64,000 nucleotides of DNA. Source: Ochrobactrum sp. BTU1. Lineage in GTDB: Bacteria > Pseudomonadota > Alphaproteobacteria > Rhizobiales > Rhizobiaceae. Positions 54,554-63,510 of this stretch are shown one piece after another. The DNA lies in assembly GCA_018798825.1 (NCBI GenBank), contig CP076354.1, positions 868,001 through 932,000 of the forward strand. The letters are read 5' to 3'. The translations under genes were made by a program, and so were the position numbers. The notes beneath the pieces are model-generated. The model was not told where the DNA came from, did not search any database, and was given only the letters and a program-made list of their open reading frames with translations. The number at the start of each line of letters is the position of its first letter. Position 1 is the stretch's first letter.

Positions 54554-54667
54554 GCCCTTTTCCTGACTGATTAGGCGAGAATGGAAACAACAGTAATCAA
54601 GTGCTTACCGCCTTATGATATTTTGCCTTTAGCATCATTCAAGCGGGAATAACAAGGAAAGTCCGGT

Positions 54668-55795
54668 ATGGCCGATTTGAAACGCGCAATAGGACTGATG
54701 AGCGGTACTTCGATGGATGGTATCGATATTGCGCTTCTGACCACCGATGGTGAAAATTGGGTCGAGCGTGGACCATCCAGTGCTGTGTCTTATTCGGAGG
54801 GGTTTCGTGGGCGCTTGAAGGCAGCGCTGGTTGATGCGCGCAGTATCAACAAACGCAGTGAACGCCCCGGAGTCCTTAAACAGCTTGAACACGACCAGAC
54901 CCTTCTTCATGCGATAGCGATTCAGGATTTCCTATACGCGCATTCGTTAAGGCCTGATGAGATCGATGTGATCGGTTTCCATGGTCAAACCGTGCTGCAT
55001 CGTCCACGTGAGGCGCTGACTGTTCAGATAGGCGATGGACAGCTGCTGGCTGAAGAGACGGGCATTCCCGTCGTCTATGATATGCGTGCCGAAGATATGC
55101 GACACGGCGGCGAGGGTGCCCCTCTGATTCCGGCCTATCACGCAGCTTTAGCGGCCAATCTTCCGTTTGGCCTCGATGGGCCGGTGGTCTTCGTCAATAT
55201 CGGTGGCATATCCAACCTGACCTATGTTGGTGAGGGCGGTGCGCTGATGGCCTATGACAGTGGGCCGGGCAATATGCTGATCGATCAGTGGATGGAGCTG
55301 CATGAACAGGGAAGCTTTGATTCAGGCGGCATCACGGCGATGAGCGGCACTGTGGATGAGACCTTGGCTTTGAAATATCTCGATCACGAGTTTTTCAAAG
55401 GGAATCATCGTCGTTCTTTGGATCGGGGTGATTTTGTCGTTCCTGCGAAAGATGAAGCGAACTTGGCAACAGGCGCACGCACGCTTGCTTATGTCAGTGC
55501 GGCCGCCATTCTGCGGTCGGCTTCGCATCTGCCGTCGAAGCCTCGAACCTATGTCGTCAGTGGCGGCGGACGTAAGAATGCAGCGATCATGGCTGAACTG
55601 AGTGCGCTTGCAGAGCGTGAAGGCGCACGCGTTTTGGATGCTGATAATGCGGGTTTTGATGGCGATGCCATGGAAGCGGAAGCCTGGGCCTATCTCGCTG
55701 TGCGCTCAATGCGTGGGCTGCCGCTCACCTATCCGACGACAACGGGCTGCGATAAGCCTGTTTCCGGCGGTGTTCTTTCACTTCCGCCAAAATAA
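54668..55795 (+). CDS. anmK: Anhydro-N-acetylmuramic acid kinase
   Basis: This 375-residue sugar kinase phosphorylates 1,6-anhydroMurNAc to MurNAc-6-phosphate in muropeptide recycling. Motifs are [43 protein letters not shown] and [14 protein letters not shown], all of the AnmK family. It works downstream of NagZ (8.2 kb), which frees the anhydroMurNAc. AAGGA precedes the ATG. It is divergent from tyrS, a common alphaproteobacterial arrangement. Confidence 0.95.
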   Translation: MADLKRAIGLMSGTSMDGIDIALLTTDGENWVERGPSSAVSYSEGFRGRLKAALVDARSINKRSERPGVLKQLEHDQTLLHAIAIQDFLYAHSLRPDEIDVIGFHGQTVLHRPREALTVQIGDGQLLAEETGIPVVYDMRAEDMRHGGEGAPLIPAYHAALAANLPFGLDGPVVFVNIGGISNLTYVGEGGALMAYDSGPGNMLIDQWMELHEQGSFDSGGITAMSGTVDETLALKYLDHEFFKGNHRRSLDRGDFVVPAKDEANLATGARTLAYVSAAAILRSASHLPSKPRTYVVSGGGRKNAAIMAELSALAEREGARVLDADNAGFDGDAMEAEAWAYLAVRSMRGLPLTYPTTTGCDKPVSGGVLSLPPK

Positions 55796-55823
55796 AAGCC
55801 CGGTGAGAACAATCACCGGGCTT
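55796..55823. terminator. Terminator-like hairpin between convergent anmK and hydrolase genes
   Basis: An 11-bp stem (55796-55806 with 55813-55823; AAGCCCGGTGA and complement) starts at the anmK stop. The forward T run is short, so termination may be partial. Confidence 0.7.
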
Positions 55824-55848
55824 CAGTAGGATCAGCCTTTTAAGGCTT

Positions 55849-56523
55849 TTAGCGCAGACGCTTCTGGCGGACTTCAACCAGTTCGCCAGCAAGACGGCGC
55901 TCCAGATATTCCGAGCATTCGTCGATCAGCTGATCGCCCATGCCGGTGAAGAAGTGGTTCGCACCCGGAATGGTATTCTGGGTAATGGTGATACCCTTCT
56001 GCGTCTTGAGCTTATCAACGAGCCCCTGAACATCCTTTGGCGGTGCAACCTTATCCTGATCGCCATGAATGATCAGGCCCGAAGATGGGCAAGGCGCAAG
56101 GAACGCAAAGTCGTAGGTGTTTGGCTGCGGCGCGACCGAGATAAAGCCTTCGATTTCCGGACGGCGCATGAGAAGCTGCATACCGATCCACGAACCAAAC
56201 GAATAACCGGCGACCCAGCAATTCTTCGAATCCGGATGCAGAGCCTGCACCCAGTCGAGCGCACTTGCCGCATCCGACAATTCACCCGCGCCGTGGTCGA
56301 ATTCGCCCTGACTGCGACCAATGCCACGGAAGTTGAAGCGAAGCGTCGTAAAACCGCGCTGCTGGAACATATAGAACAGATCATAGACGATCTTGTTGTT
56401 CATCGTTCCACCGAACTGCGGGTGCGGATGCAGGATAAGGGCTATAGGCGCATTCTTTTCCCGTGAAGGCTGATAGCGGCCTTCAAGGCGTCCGGCAGGG
56501 CCGTTGAAAATGACTTCTGGCAT
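55849..56523 (-). CDS. Alpha/beta hydrolase
   Basis: This 224-residue alpha/beta hydrolase has the oxyanion strand ALILHPHPQFGGTMNN, the motif FRGIGRSQGEFDHG, the nucleophile elbow GYSFGSWIG (catalytic Ser), the acid in HGDQDKVAP and the His in PGANHFFTG. It resembles a widespread family of small prokaryotic hydrolases with no fixed substrate (relatives are called dienelactone hydrolase-like or YkgM-like). No signal peptide is visible, so it is cytoplasmic. CGGAG precedes the ATG. It is divergent from the desulfurase gene. Confidence 0.85.
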   Translation of the reverse strand: MPEVIFNGPAGRLEGRYQPSREKNAPIALILHPHPQFGGTMNNKIVYDLFYMFQQRGFTTLRFNFRGIGRSQGEFDHGAGELSDAASALDWVQALHPDSKNCWVAGYSFGSWIGMQLLMRRPEIEGFISVAPQPNTYDFAFLAPCPSSGLIIHGDQDKVAPPKDVQGLVDKLKTQKGITITQNTIPGANHFFTGMGDQLIDECSEYLERRLAGELVEVRQKRLR

Positions 56524-56726
56524 GTGTACTCCGCTGGTGATCGGAAGATCGGCTTCAGGGTGGCGAACTTGACGTGGGGGTGCGCCGCTTCTAGAACCGA
56601 TTTGAAATTTCGTTAGACTGGACCGTAGTTCAGTACCTAATGTGGCTTAATAGGCTTTTCCTGATTGAAAATTCAAGAAAATTGCGCTTCTGGCCACTTT
56701 ATGGTGTCGCTTAGGAGATAGTATCG

Positions 56727-57893
56727 GTGATCGGAACCGGCAAGAGGCTCTATCTGGACTATAATGCCAGTGCGCCTTTGCTTGATGAAGCGCGCAATGC
56801 AGTCATCGAGGCATTAGGCATAACCGGCAACCCTTCATCCGTGCATCGTGAGGGCAGGGCTGCCCGCGCGCTGGTCGAATCGGCTCGCCGTAGTGTGGCG
56901 GCACTCGTGAATGCCAAGCCTGAGCATGTCTTTTTCACATCTGGCGCCACCGAAGCCGCATCCACCTTGTTGACGCCGATCTATATGATGGGGCGTTCGC
57001 CGGTGCGTCTGTCGCATCTTTATGTAAGCGCAACCGAGCACCCCTGTATGTTGGCGGGCGGACAATTTGCTCCAGACAACATCACGGTTCTTCCGGTCGA
57101 TGAAAATGGTGTCCTTCGTCTGGATGCACTGGAACAAGCGCTGAAAGCGCACGACAAGAGCGCGGGCTTGCCGCTCGTAGCCGTTCAGGCCGCGAATAAT
57201 GAAACCGGAGTAATCCAGCCCATTCGCGAGATCGCAGCACTCGTCAAAACAGCGGGCGGTATCTTCGTTGTTGATGCGGTACAAGCCGCTGGACGTATTA
57301 AGATCGATATTACAGCGGGTTGTGGCGATTATCTCATAATCTCTTCACATAAGATCGGTGGTCCGAAGGGTGTTGGTGCGGTGATCGCAATCTCCGATCT
57401 CATGATGCCGAAGGCGCTGGTCCGGGGCGGCGGTCAGGAAAAGGGACATCGCGCAGGCACAGAAGCGCTTCCGTTGATTGCGGGCTTTGGTGCGGCCGCG
57501 GATGTTGCAGCCACTCGACTGAACGGCAATGGCTGGTCTTTCGAAGCGCGTGACCGGCTTGAAACCGGCCTCATGGAGATTGCACCAAGTGCCACGATCC
57601 ACGGTAAATCCGTTGATCGTCTCCCGAACACGACCTTCTTCTCGCTGGATGGACAAAAGGCTGAAACCGTTCAAATCGCATTCGACCTTGGCGGAATAGC
57701 TCTGTCGGCAGGATCAGCCTGTTCTTCGGGAAAGGTCGGACCAAGTCATGTGCTGGCTGCAATGGGCCTTGAGGAAGGGCCGGGCGCGATCCGTGTTTCG
57801 CTCGAACCAAACGCTCCAATAGAATCTGTTGATCAGTTTCTTGAAGTTTTGCGCAAAATCGTTGCCCGTCACGAGCGCTCAAAGGCCAGTTAA
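56727..57893 (+). CDS. Cysteine desulfurase (NifS/IscS class)
   Basis: This 388-residue PLP enzyme takes sulfur from cysteine for Fe-S clusters. It shows YLDYNASAPLLDEARNAV, AVQAANNETGVIQPI, the PLP lysine in ISSHKIGGPKGVGA, and the sulfur-carrying Cys in SAGSACSSGKVGPSHV. The loop with SACSSG around the Cys is the class I form, whereas SufS at 61.8 kb is class II. GTG start with TAGGAGATA upstream. It begins the suf cluster; 192 bp separate it from sufB. No iscR-type regulator gene is present before it in this window. Confidence 0.92.
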   Translation: MIGTGKRLYLDYNASAPLLDEARNAVIEALGITGNPSSVHREGRAARALVESARRSVAALVNAKPEHVFFTSGATEAASTLLTPIYMMGRSPVRLSHLYVSATEHPCMLAGGQFAPDNITVLPVDENGVLRLDALEQALKAHDKSAGLPLVAVQAANNETGVIQPIREIAALVKTAGGIFVVDAVQAAGRIKIDITAGCGDYLIISSHKIGGPKGVGAVIAISDLMMPKALVRGGGQEKGHRAGTEALPLIAGFGAAADVAATRLNGNGWSFEARDRLETGLMEIAPSATIHGKSVDRLPNTTFFSLDGQKAETVQIAFDLGGIALSAGSACSSGKVGPSHVLAAMGLEEGPGAIRVSLEPNAPIESVDQFLEVLRKIVARHERSKAS

Positions 57894-58085
57894 ACGCCTA
57901 ATCGGGCCTAACCTCGTAAATTATTCTTGAATTTTACCAGCAAATTTAAAGCCGGGCTTGAAATTTAGTTTAGAGAGGTTTTAAAGAAGCGACACGCACA
58001 CTATATTGTGGCGAGGATAGCGACTATCATCGCCCTGACGTTTGCAACTGTCGAACCTTGAATTCGACGAGGATGGAGAACGCCA

Positions 58086-59609
58086 ATGCCTGCAGTGCAG
58101 GAGACCATTGATCAGGTTCGCGGCTTGGACGTGGACCAGTATAAGTACGGCTTCGAAACAACGATCGAATCCGAGAAGGCCCCAAAGGGTCTTAATGAAG
58201 ATATCATTCGCTTCATTTCCGCTAAAAAAGAAGAGCCGGAATGGATGCTTGAGTGGCGTCTGAAGGCCTATGAACGCTGGCTCACCATGGAAGAGCCATC
58301 ATGGGCGCGCGTGGATTATCCAAAGATCGATTTCCAGGATGCGTATTATTACGCAGCCCCGAAGAATCAGACCGGCCCGAAATCGCTGGATGAAGTCGAT
58401 CCGGAATTGCTCCGCACATATGAAAAGCTTGGTATTCCCCTGCGTGAGCAGGAAATCCTCGCTGGCGTGCGCAAGCAGGGCGATCCAAGCGAAATCGACG
58501 GCAATCCATCGGACAACGTTTATGCATCGGGCCGCGTGGCTGTTGATGCCGTGTTCGACAGTGTTTCCGTTGTCACGACCTTTAAGGCAGAGCTTGCCAA
58601 AGCGGGCGTGATCTTCTGCTCGATTTCGGAAGCCATTCGCGAGCATCCTGAACTGGTTCAGAAGTATCTCGCTTCGGTTGTTCCGGTTTCGGACAATTAT
58701 TATGCGACGCTGAACTCAGCTGTCTTCACCGATGGTTCGTTCGTCTATGTACCAAAGGGCGTTCGCTGCCCGATGGAGCTTTCGACATATTTCCGTATCA
58801 ATGAGAAGAATACGGGCCAGTTCGAGCGCACGCTGATCATCGCGGAAGAAGGCGCCTACGTCTCCTATCTCGAAGGCTGCACCGCACCACAGCGCGACGA
58901 AAACCAGCTCCACGCAGCAGTCGTTGAACTAATCGCGCTCGATAATGCCGAGATTAAGTATTCGACCGTTCAGAACTGGTATCCGGGCGATAGCAGCGGT
59001 AAGGGCGGCATCTATAACTTCGTTACCAAGCGTGGCGATTGCCGTGGTGATAATTCCAAGATTTCGTGGACGCAGGTTGAAACCGGCTCCGCTGTAACGT
59101 GGAAATATCCTTCCTGCATTCTGCGCGGTGACAATTCGCGTGGCGAATTCTACTCGATTGCCGTTTCCAACGGCTATCAGCAGATCGACAGCGGCACCAA
59201 GATGATCCACCTCGGCAAAAACACGTCGAGCCGCATCATCTCCAAGGGTATTTCGGCAGGCAATTCCAACAATACCTATCGCGGTCAGGTTTCAGCCCAT
59301 CGTAAGGCTGAAAATGCCCGCAACTTCACCCAGTGCGACTCGCTCCTGATCGGCAACGATTGCGGTGCGCATACCGTGCCATATATCGAGGCGAAAAACG
59401 CCACGGCACAGTTTGAGCACGAGGCAACCACCTCCAAGATTTCCGAAGACCAGCTGTTCTACGTTATGCAGCGCGGCATTCCGGAAGAGGAGGCAATCGC
59501 CCTCATCGTCAATGGTTTTGTGAAGGAAGTTATTCAGGAACTGCCAATGGAATTCGCCGTCGAGGCGCAGAAGCTCATTGGCATTTCGCTTGAAGGCAGC
59601 GTCGGTTAA
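58086..59609 (+). CDS. sufB: Fe-S scaffold subunit SufB
   Basis: This 507-residue core of the SufBCD scaffold builds [4Fe-4S] clusters. It shows the N-terminal [54 protein letters not shown] (Cys), [18 protein letters not shown] and [21 protein letters not shown]. The last part, [19 protein letters not shown], matches SufD. It is a little longer than E. coli SufB. GGAG precedes the ATG. The gene is followed 104 bp later by sufC in the same direction. Confidence 0.96.
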   Translation: MPAVQETIDQVRGLDVDQYKYGFETTIESEKAPKGLNEDIIRFISAKKEEPEWMLEWRLKAYERWLTMEEPSWARVDYPKIDFQDAYYYAAPKNQTGPKSLDEVDPELLRTYEKLGIPLREQEILAGVRKQGDPSEIDGNPSDNVYASGRVAVDAVFDSVSVVTTFKAELAKAGVIFCSISEAIREHPELVQKYLASVVPVSDNYYATLNSAVFTDGSFVYVPKGVRCPMELSTYFRINEKNTGQFERTLIIAEEGAYVSYLEGCTAPQRDENQLHAAVVELIALDNAEIKYSTVQNWYPGDSSGKGGIYNFVTKRGDCRGDNSKISWTQVETGSAVTWKYPSCILRGDNSRGEFYSIAVSNGYQQIDSGTKMIHLGKNTSSRIISKGISAGNSNNTYRGQVSAHRKAENARNFTQCDSLLIGNDCGAHTVPYIEAKNATAQFEHEATTSKISEDQLFYVMQRGIPEEEAIALIVNGFVKEVIQELPMEFAVEAQKLIGISLEGSVG

Positions 59610-59713
59610 TCCGGCGCGCTTTACTGCCTTACCACATCCGATTTTCTGGCCAGCCCTTTAACTGGCATAAGCAGCTCTTCGTGAGGCTGCGCTGAGAGAC
59701 AAGGTTTATACCC

Positions 59714-60469
59714 ATGCTTGAGATCAAGAACCTTCATGCAAAGATCGCTGACACGGATACAGAAATTATCCGTGGTCTGAACCTCACTGTGAACAAGGGC
59801 GAAGTTGCCGCCATCATGGGCCCGAACGGCTCGGGCAAGTCGACACTGTCCTACATCCTTGCAGGTCGCGATGATTATGAAGTGACCGAGGGCGACATTC
59901 TTTACAACGGCGAGTCGATCCTCGAGCTCGATCCGGCTGAACGCGCTGCCAAGGGCATCTTCCTGGCGTTCCAGTATCCGATGGAAATCCCAGGCGTTGC
60001 CACGATGGAGTTCCTGAAGGTTGCGATGAACAGCCAGCGCAAGGCGCGTGGCGAAGCGGAACTGAAGATTCCTGAATTCATCAAGCGCGTGAAGGAAGCC
60101 GCTGGCGGCCTTAACATCGACATGGACATGCTGAAGCGACCGCTCAATGTCGGCTTCTCGGGCGGCGAAAAGAAGCGTGCTGAAATTCTTCAGATGCAGC
60201 TTCTCGAACCAAGCCTTTGCGTTCTCGACGAAACCGACTCCGGTCTCGACATCGATGCTCTGAAGATCGTCTCCGATGGCGTGAATGCTCTTCGTTCGCC
60301 AGACCGCGCTGTGATCGTGATTACCCACTATCAGCGTCTGCTCGATTACATCGTGCCGGACAGCGTCCATGTTCTTTACAAGGGACAGGTCATCAAGTCG
60401 GGCGACAAGACCCTCGCAAACCACCTTGAAGAAAATGGCTATGCCGACATTATCGGCGAAGTAGCCTGA
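59714..60469 (+). CDS. sufC: Fe-S scaffold ATPase SufC
   Basis: This 251-residue ABC-type ATPase drives opening of the SufB-SufD scaffold. Walker A is GPNGSGKS at 36-43, the signature motif SGGEKKRAEI lies near 153, Walker B is LCVLDETDSGLDID with the usual SufC aspartate. It is cytoplasmic, not a transporter. Eleven bp separate its stop from sufD. Ribosome site AAGG. Confidence 0.97.
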   Translation: MLEIKNLHAKIADTDTEIIRGLNLTVNKGEVAAIMGPNGSGKSTLSYILAGRDDYEVTEGDILYNGESILELDPAERAAKGIFLAFQYPMEIPGVATMEFLKVAMNSQRKARGEAELKIPEFIKRVKEAAGGLNIDMDMLKRPLNVGFSGGEKKRAEILQMQLLEPSLCVLDETDSGLDIDALKIVSDGVNALRSPDRAVIVITHYQRLLDYIVPDSVHVLYKGQVIKSGDKTLANHLEENGYADIIGEVA

Positions 60470-60479
60470 GGAGCGGATT

Positions 60480-61748
60480 ATGAACATCCAGACCTCTAAA
60501 CCAAGGACACCAGCTGAAAGCGTGCTGATCGACAGCTTCGCCACTCGTATGGGCGAACTGCCGGGCAATGGCGATGTCGTCGTTGCACGCGACAACGCCC
60601 TGGAATCGCTGAAGGTGCACGGTCTTCCGTCACGCCGCATTGAAAGCTGGCACTACACGGACTTCCGAACGCTGCTTAAAGGCGTTGCTGACTTCAATCC
60701 GACTGCTGGAACCAATGCGCTTCCTGCACTTCTCGCAGGCTCGTCCATCATTGCTGCAAGCAATGGTGCAGCACTTGACGCAAAGGCTCCGGAAGGTGTG
60801 ACCCTGACTGCTGTGCGCGACGCACTTGCTGATGGCTCGCTCGTTCCACAGCTTACCGTTCGGGGAACCGATGACACCATCGGCCAGATCAACGCTGCTT
60901 ATGTAAGCGATGGCTGGGCATTGTCGATTGCCGATGACGTTGAGCTGGAAGCACCGCTTGAGCTGCAGAACATCCAGAAAACCGGGCAGGGCCACACGCG
61001 CTTCCCAGTTGAAATCGGTTCAAACGTCAAGGCAACGATCATTGAGCGTCAGTCGGGCGGTGAAGGCGATGCTTTCTCGACCTCCGTAAGCCATGTGAGC
61101 GTTGGCGATGGCGCCGATGTCATCTGGGTTATCCTGCGTGATTTTGGTCAGGCAACGCAGCTTGCCCAGTTTAACGCAACGATTGGCGCAGGATCGAAGC
61201 TTACGCTTTACATCGTCAATGCTGGTGGCAAGCTGGTTCGTCAGGAAGTGCATCTGACTGTTGCAGGTGAAGATTCGGACTTCGAACTTCGCGGCCTCAA
61301 TCTTCTGTCTGACGATTCCCACACCGACATCACAATGACGGTGGCGCATCTGGTCGAAAATACACGTTCGACCCAGATCATCCGCAACGTGGTCAAAGAT
61401 CGCGCGCGTGGCGTGTTCCAGGGCATGATCCGTGTCGCACAGATCGCCCAGAAGACCGACGCCCGCATGGCCTGCAACACGCTGCTGTTGTCTGATGATG
61501 GCGAGTTTGATGCGAAGCCGGAGCTGGAAATCTTTGCGGATGACGTGGCTTGCGGCCACGGTGCCACGGTTACTGAGCTGTCGAAAGACTATCTCTTCTA
61601 TCTGATGGCACGCGGTGTTCCTGAAAACGAAGCCCGCGGTCTGCTGATCAAGGCTTTCATTGCCGAGATTATTGAAGAGCTGGAAAACGAAGCTCTCGTT
61701 GAAGCACTGGAAGAAGTGCTCTCGAACTGGCTTGCAGCCCACGCTTGA
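60480..61748 (+). CDS. sufD: Fe-S scaffold subunit SufD
   Basis: This 422-residue partner of SufB has SRRIESWHYTDFRTLL at its N-terminus, a beta-helix core (VWVILRDFGQATQLAQFN-like repeats), and the C-terminal DARMACNTLLLSDDGEFDAKP and HGATVTELSKDYLFYLMARG. The last block carries the His that forms the SufB-SufD interface. GAGGAG precedes the ATG. A terminator-like hairpin lies between its stop and sufS. Confidence 0.94.
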   Translation: MNIQTSKPRTPAESVLIDSFATRMGELPGNGDVVVARDNALESLKVHGLPSRRIESWHYTDFRTLLKGVADFNPTAGTNALPALLAGSSIIAASNGAALDAKAPEGVTLTAVRDALADGSLVPQLTVRGTDDTIGQINAAYVSDGWALSIADDVELEAPLELQNIQKTGQGHTRFPVEIGSNVKATIIERQSGGEGDAFSTSVSHVSVGDGADVIWVILRDFGQATQLAQFNATIGAGSKLTLYIVNAGGKLVRQEVHLTVAGEDSDFELRGLNLLSDDSHTDITMTVAHLVENTRSTQIIRNVVKDRARGVFQGMIRVAQIAQKTDARMACNTLLLSDDGEFDAKPELEIFADDVACGHGATVTELSKDYLFYLMARGVPENEARGLLIKAFIAEIIEELENEALVEALEEVLSNWLAAHA

Positions 61749-61754
61749 GTAAAT

Positions 61755-61784
61755 AAGGCGGAGTAATAATTGCTCCGCCTTTTC
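61755..61784 (+). terminator. Terminator-like hairpin inside suf cluster
   Basis: A 9-bp stem (61755-61763 with 61773-61781; AAGGCGGAG and complement), 9-nt loop and a T-rich tail lie between sufD and sufS. It could attenuate sufS-sufT relative to sufBCD or be an RNA processing site. Confidence 0.7.
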
Positions 61785-61809
61785 TGCCTGAATGGTAGAA
61801 GGAGCGATC

Positions 61810-63054
61810 ATGGATCAGAAGAATCCAATTGTTGCGGCTTACGATGTCGAAGCGATCCGCAGAGACTTCCCCATCCTGTCACGACAGGTTCATGGCAAGC
61901 CGCTCGTTTATCTCGATAATGGCGCGTCTGCGCAAAAACCGCAAAGCGTCATCGACGCTGTTACGCATGCCTATGCGAATGAATATGCCAATGTGCATCG
62001 CGGCCTGCATTTTCTTTCCAATGCTGCAACCGATGCTTACGAAAAGTCGCGCGAAACGGTTCGTCGCTTTCTGAATGCCGGTTCTGTAGACGAAATCGTC
62101 TTCACCAAGAATGCGACTGAAGCGATCAATACGGTCGCTTACGGTTATGGTATGCCCAATATCGGCGAGGGTGATGAAATCCTTCTGTCGATCATGGAGC
62201 ATCACTCCAATATCGTTCCATGGCACTTCATCCGTGAGCGGCAGGGCGCAAAGCTTGTCTTTACACCGGTCGATGACGATGGCGTGTTCCATATTGAGGA
62301 ATTCGATAAGCGTCTGACCGAGCGTACGAAGCTTGTTGCAATCACCCACATGTCCAACGCGCTTGGCACAGTCACTCCGATCAAGAAGATCGTTGAACTT
62401 GCTCATGCGCGCGGCATTCCCGTGCTGGTCGATGGCAGCCAGGGCGCTGTCCACCTGCCGGTCGACGTGCAGGATCTCGGTTGTGACTGGTATGTCTTTA
62501 CCGGCCATAAAGTCTATGGCCCGTCAGGTATTGGCGTTCTTTATGGTCGCGCTGAAATGCTCGAAAAGATGCGCCCGTTTCAGGGTGGTGGCGAAATGAT
62601 CGAGGAAGTGACGGAAGAAAACGTCACTTACAATCACCCGCCACATCGTTTTGAGGCTGGCACACCGCCAATCGTTCAAGCGATTGGCCTTGGCGCTGCG
62701 CTTGAATATATGGAAAAAATCGGTCGTCATGCGATCGCAGCCCACGAAGAAGACTTGCGTGTTTATGCGCATGAACAACTGGGCAAGATCAACAGCTTGC
62801 GCATTTACGGCAATGCTCCGGACAAGGGTGCGATCATCTCGTTTGCGCTTGATGGCATTCACGCGCATGACGTATCAATGGTCATTGACCGGGCAGGGGT
62901 TGCGGTGCGTGCCGGCACGCATTGCGCACAACCGCTCTTGAAACGCTTTGGTGTCACCTCTACATGCCGTGCATCTTTCGGGATGTATAACACCCGTGCT
63001 GAAGTGGACGCGCTGGCAGAAGCCTTGGAAAAGGCTAGGAAGTTTTTCGGATGA
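61810..63054 (+). CDS. sufS: Cysteine desulfurase SufS (class II)
   Basis: This 414-residue PLP desulfurase supplies sulfur to SufBCD. Visible are YLDNGASAQKPQSVIDAV, EHHSNIVPWHFIRERQGAK, the PLP lysine in YVFTGHKVYGPSGIGVLYG, and the persulfide Cys in VAVRAGTHCAQPLLKRF with the short class II active loop. In other systems SufE or SufU accepts the sulfur; neither is encoded nearby. AGGAG is seven bases before the ATG; an in-frame ATG at 61792 is less likely. Its stop overlaps sufT in ATGA. Confidence 0.95.
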   Translation: MDQKNPIVAAYDVEAIRRDFPILSRQVHGKPLVYLDNGASAQKPQSVIDAVTHAYANEYANVHRGLHFLSNAATDAYEKSRETVRRFLNAGSVDEIVFTKNATEAINTVAYGYGMPNIGEGDEILLSIMEHHSNIVPWHFIRERQGAKLVFTPVDDDGVFHIEEFDKRLTERTKLVAITHMSNALGTVTPIKKIVELAHARGIPVLVDGSQGAVHLPVDVQDLGCDWYVFTGHKVYGPSGIGVLYGRAEMLEKMRPFQGGGEMIEEVTEENVTYNHPPHRFEAGTPPIVQAIGLGAALEYMEKIGRHAIAAHEEDLRVYAHEQLGKINSLRIYGNAPDKGAIISFALDGIHAHDVSMVIDRAGVAVRAGTHCAQPLLKRFGVTSTCRASFGMYNTRAEVDALAEALEKARKFFG

Positions 63055-63470
63055 CCGAGATCGAACAAAAAATTCAGGAACAGACTGAAACCAAGACGGA
63101 TGATGCAATCGCATCGGCAGATGGAAAGTCTGTTTTCTCCGCCTCTGCTATTCCGCAGGAAGAGCTGCTTCGGCTGACCGATGATATCATCAGCGCGTTG
63201 AAAACGGTTTATGATCCTGAAATACCAGCGGATATTTACGAACTCGGTCTGATCTACAAGATCGACATCGAAGATGATCGCACAGTCAAAATCGAAATGA
63301 CGCTGACTGCCCCTGGTTGTCCTGTTGCTGGCGAAATGCCGGGTTGGGTAGAGAATGCCGTTGGCGCAGTCGAAGGTGTTTCGATGGTTGAAGTGACCAT
63401 GACATTTGATCCGCCATGGTCTGCAGACCGCATGTCGGAAGAGGCGCAGGTCGCTGTCGGCTGGTACTAA
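63051..63470 (+). CDS. sufT: SUF-associated DUF59/MIP18 protein SufT
   Basis: This 139-residue protein has a variable acidic first 40 residues and a DUF59 domain: DIISALKTVYDPEIPADIYE, KIEMTLTAPGCPVAGEMP (the conserved Cys) and VEVTMTFDPPWSADRMSEEAQ. DUF59 proteins help mature Fe-S targets; SufT homologues matter most when demand for clusters is high. It overlaps sufS by four bases. The cluster stops here: sufA, common at this place in relatives, is not found before the terminator. Confidence 0.94.
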   Translation: MTEIEQKIQEQTETKTDDAIASADGKSVFSASAIPQEELLRLTDDIISALKTVYDPEIPADIYELGLIYKIDIEDDRTVKIEMTLTAPGCPVAGEMPGWVENAVGAVEGVSMVEVTMTFDPPWSADRMSEEAQVAVGWY

Positions 63471-63476
63471 AAACTA

Positions 63477-63504
63477 AAAAGCCCCGCACAATGCGGGGCT
63501 TTTT
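63477..63504. terminator. Bidirectional terminator after sufT
   Basis: A perfect 12-bp stem (63477-63488 with 63492-63503; AAAAGCCCCGCA and complement) with a 3-nt loop. It separates sufT from the convergent glycosyltransferase gene. Confidence 0.92.
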
Positions 63505-63510
63505 ATTTGG

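Noticed and set aside
56640..56700. Possible iron-responsive box (TGATTGAAAATTCA) ahead of the desulfurase gene
   Set aside because: It has an 8-bp spacer and is A/T-rich; a chance match cannot be excluded by eye, so it is not listed as a site.
59621..60640. 339-codon open frame antisense to sufC
   Set aside because: The plus strand carries clear SufC motifs; the antisense frame has none.
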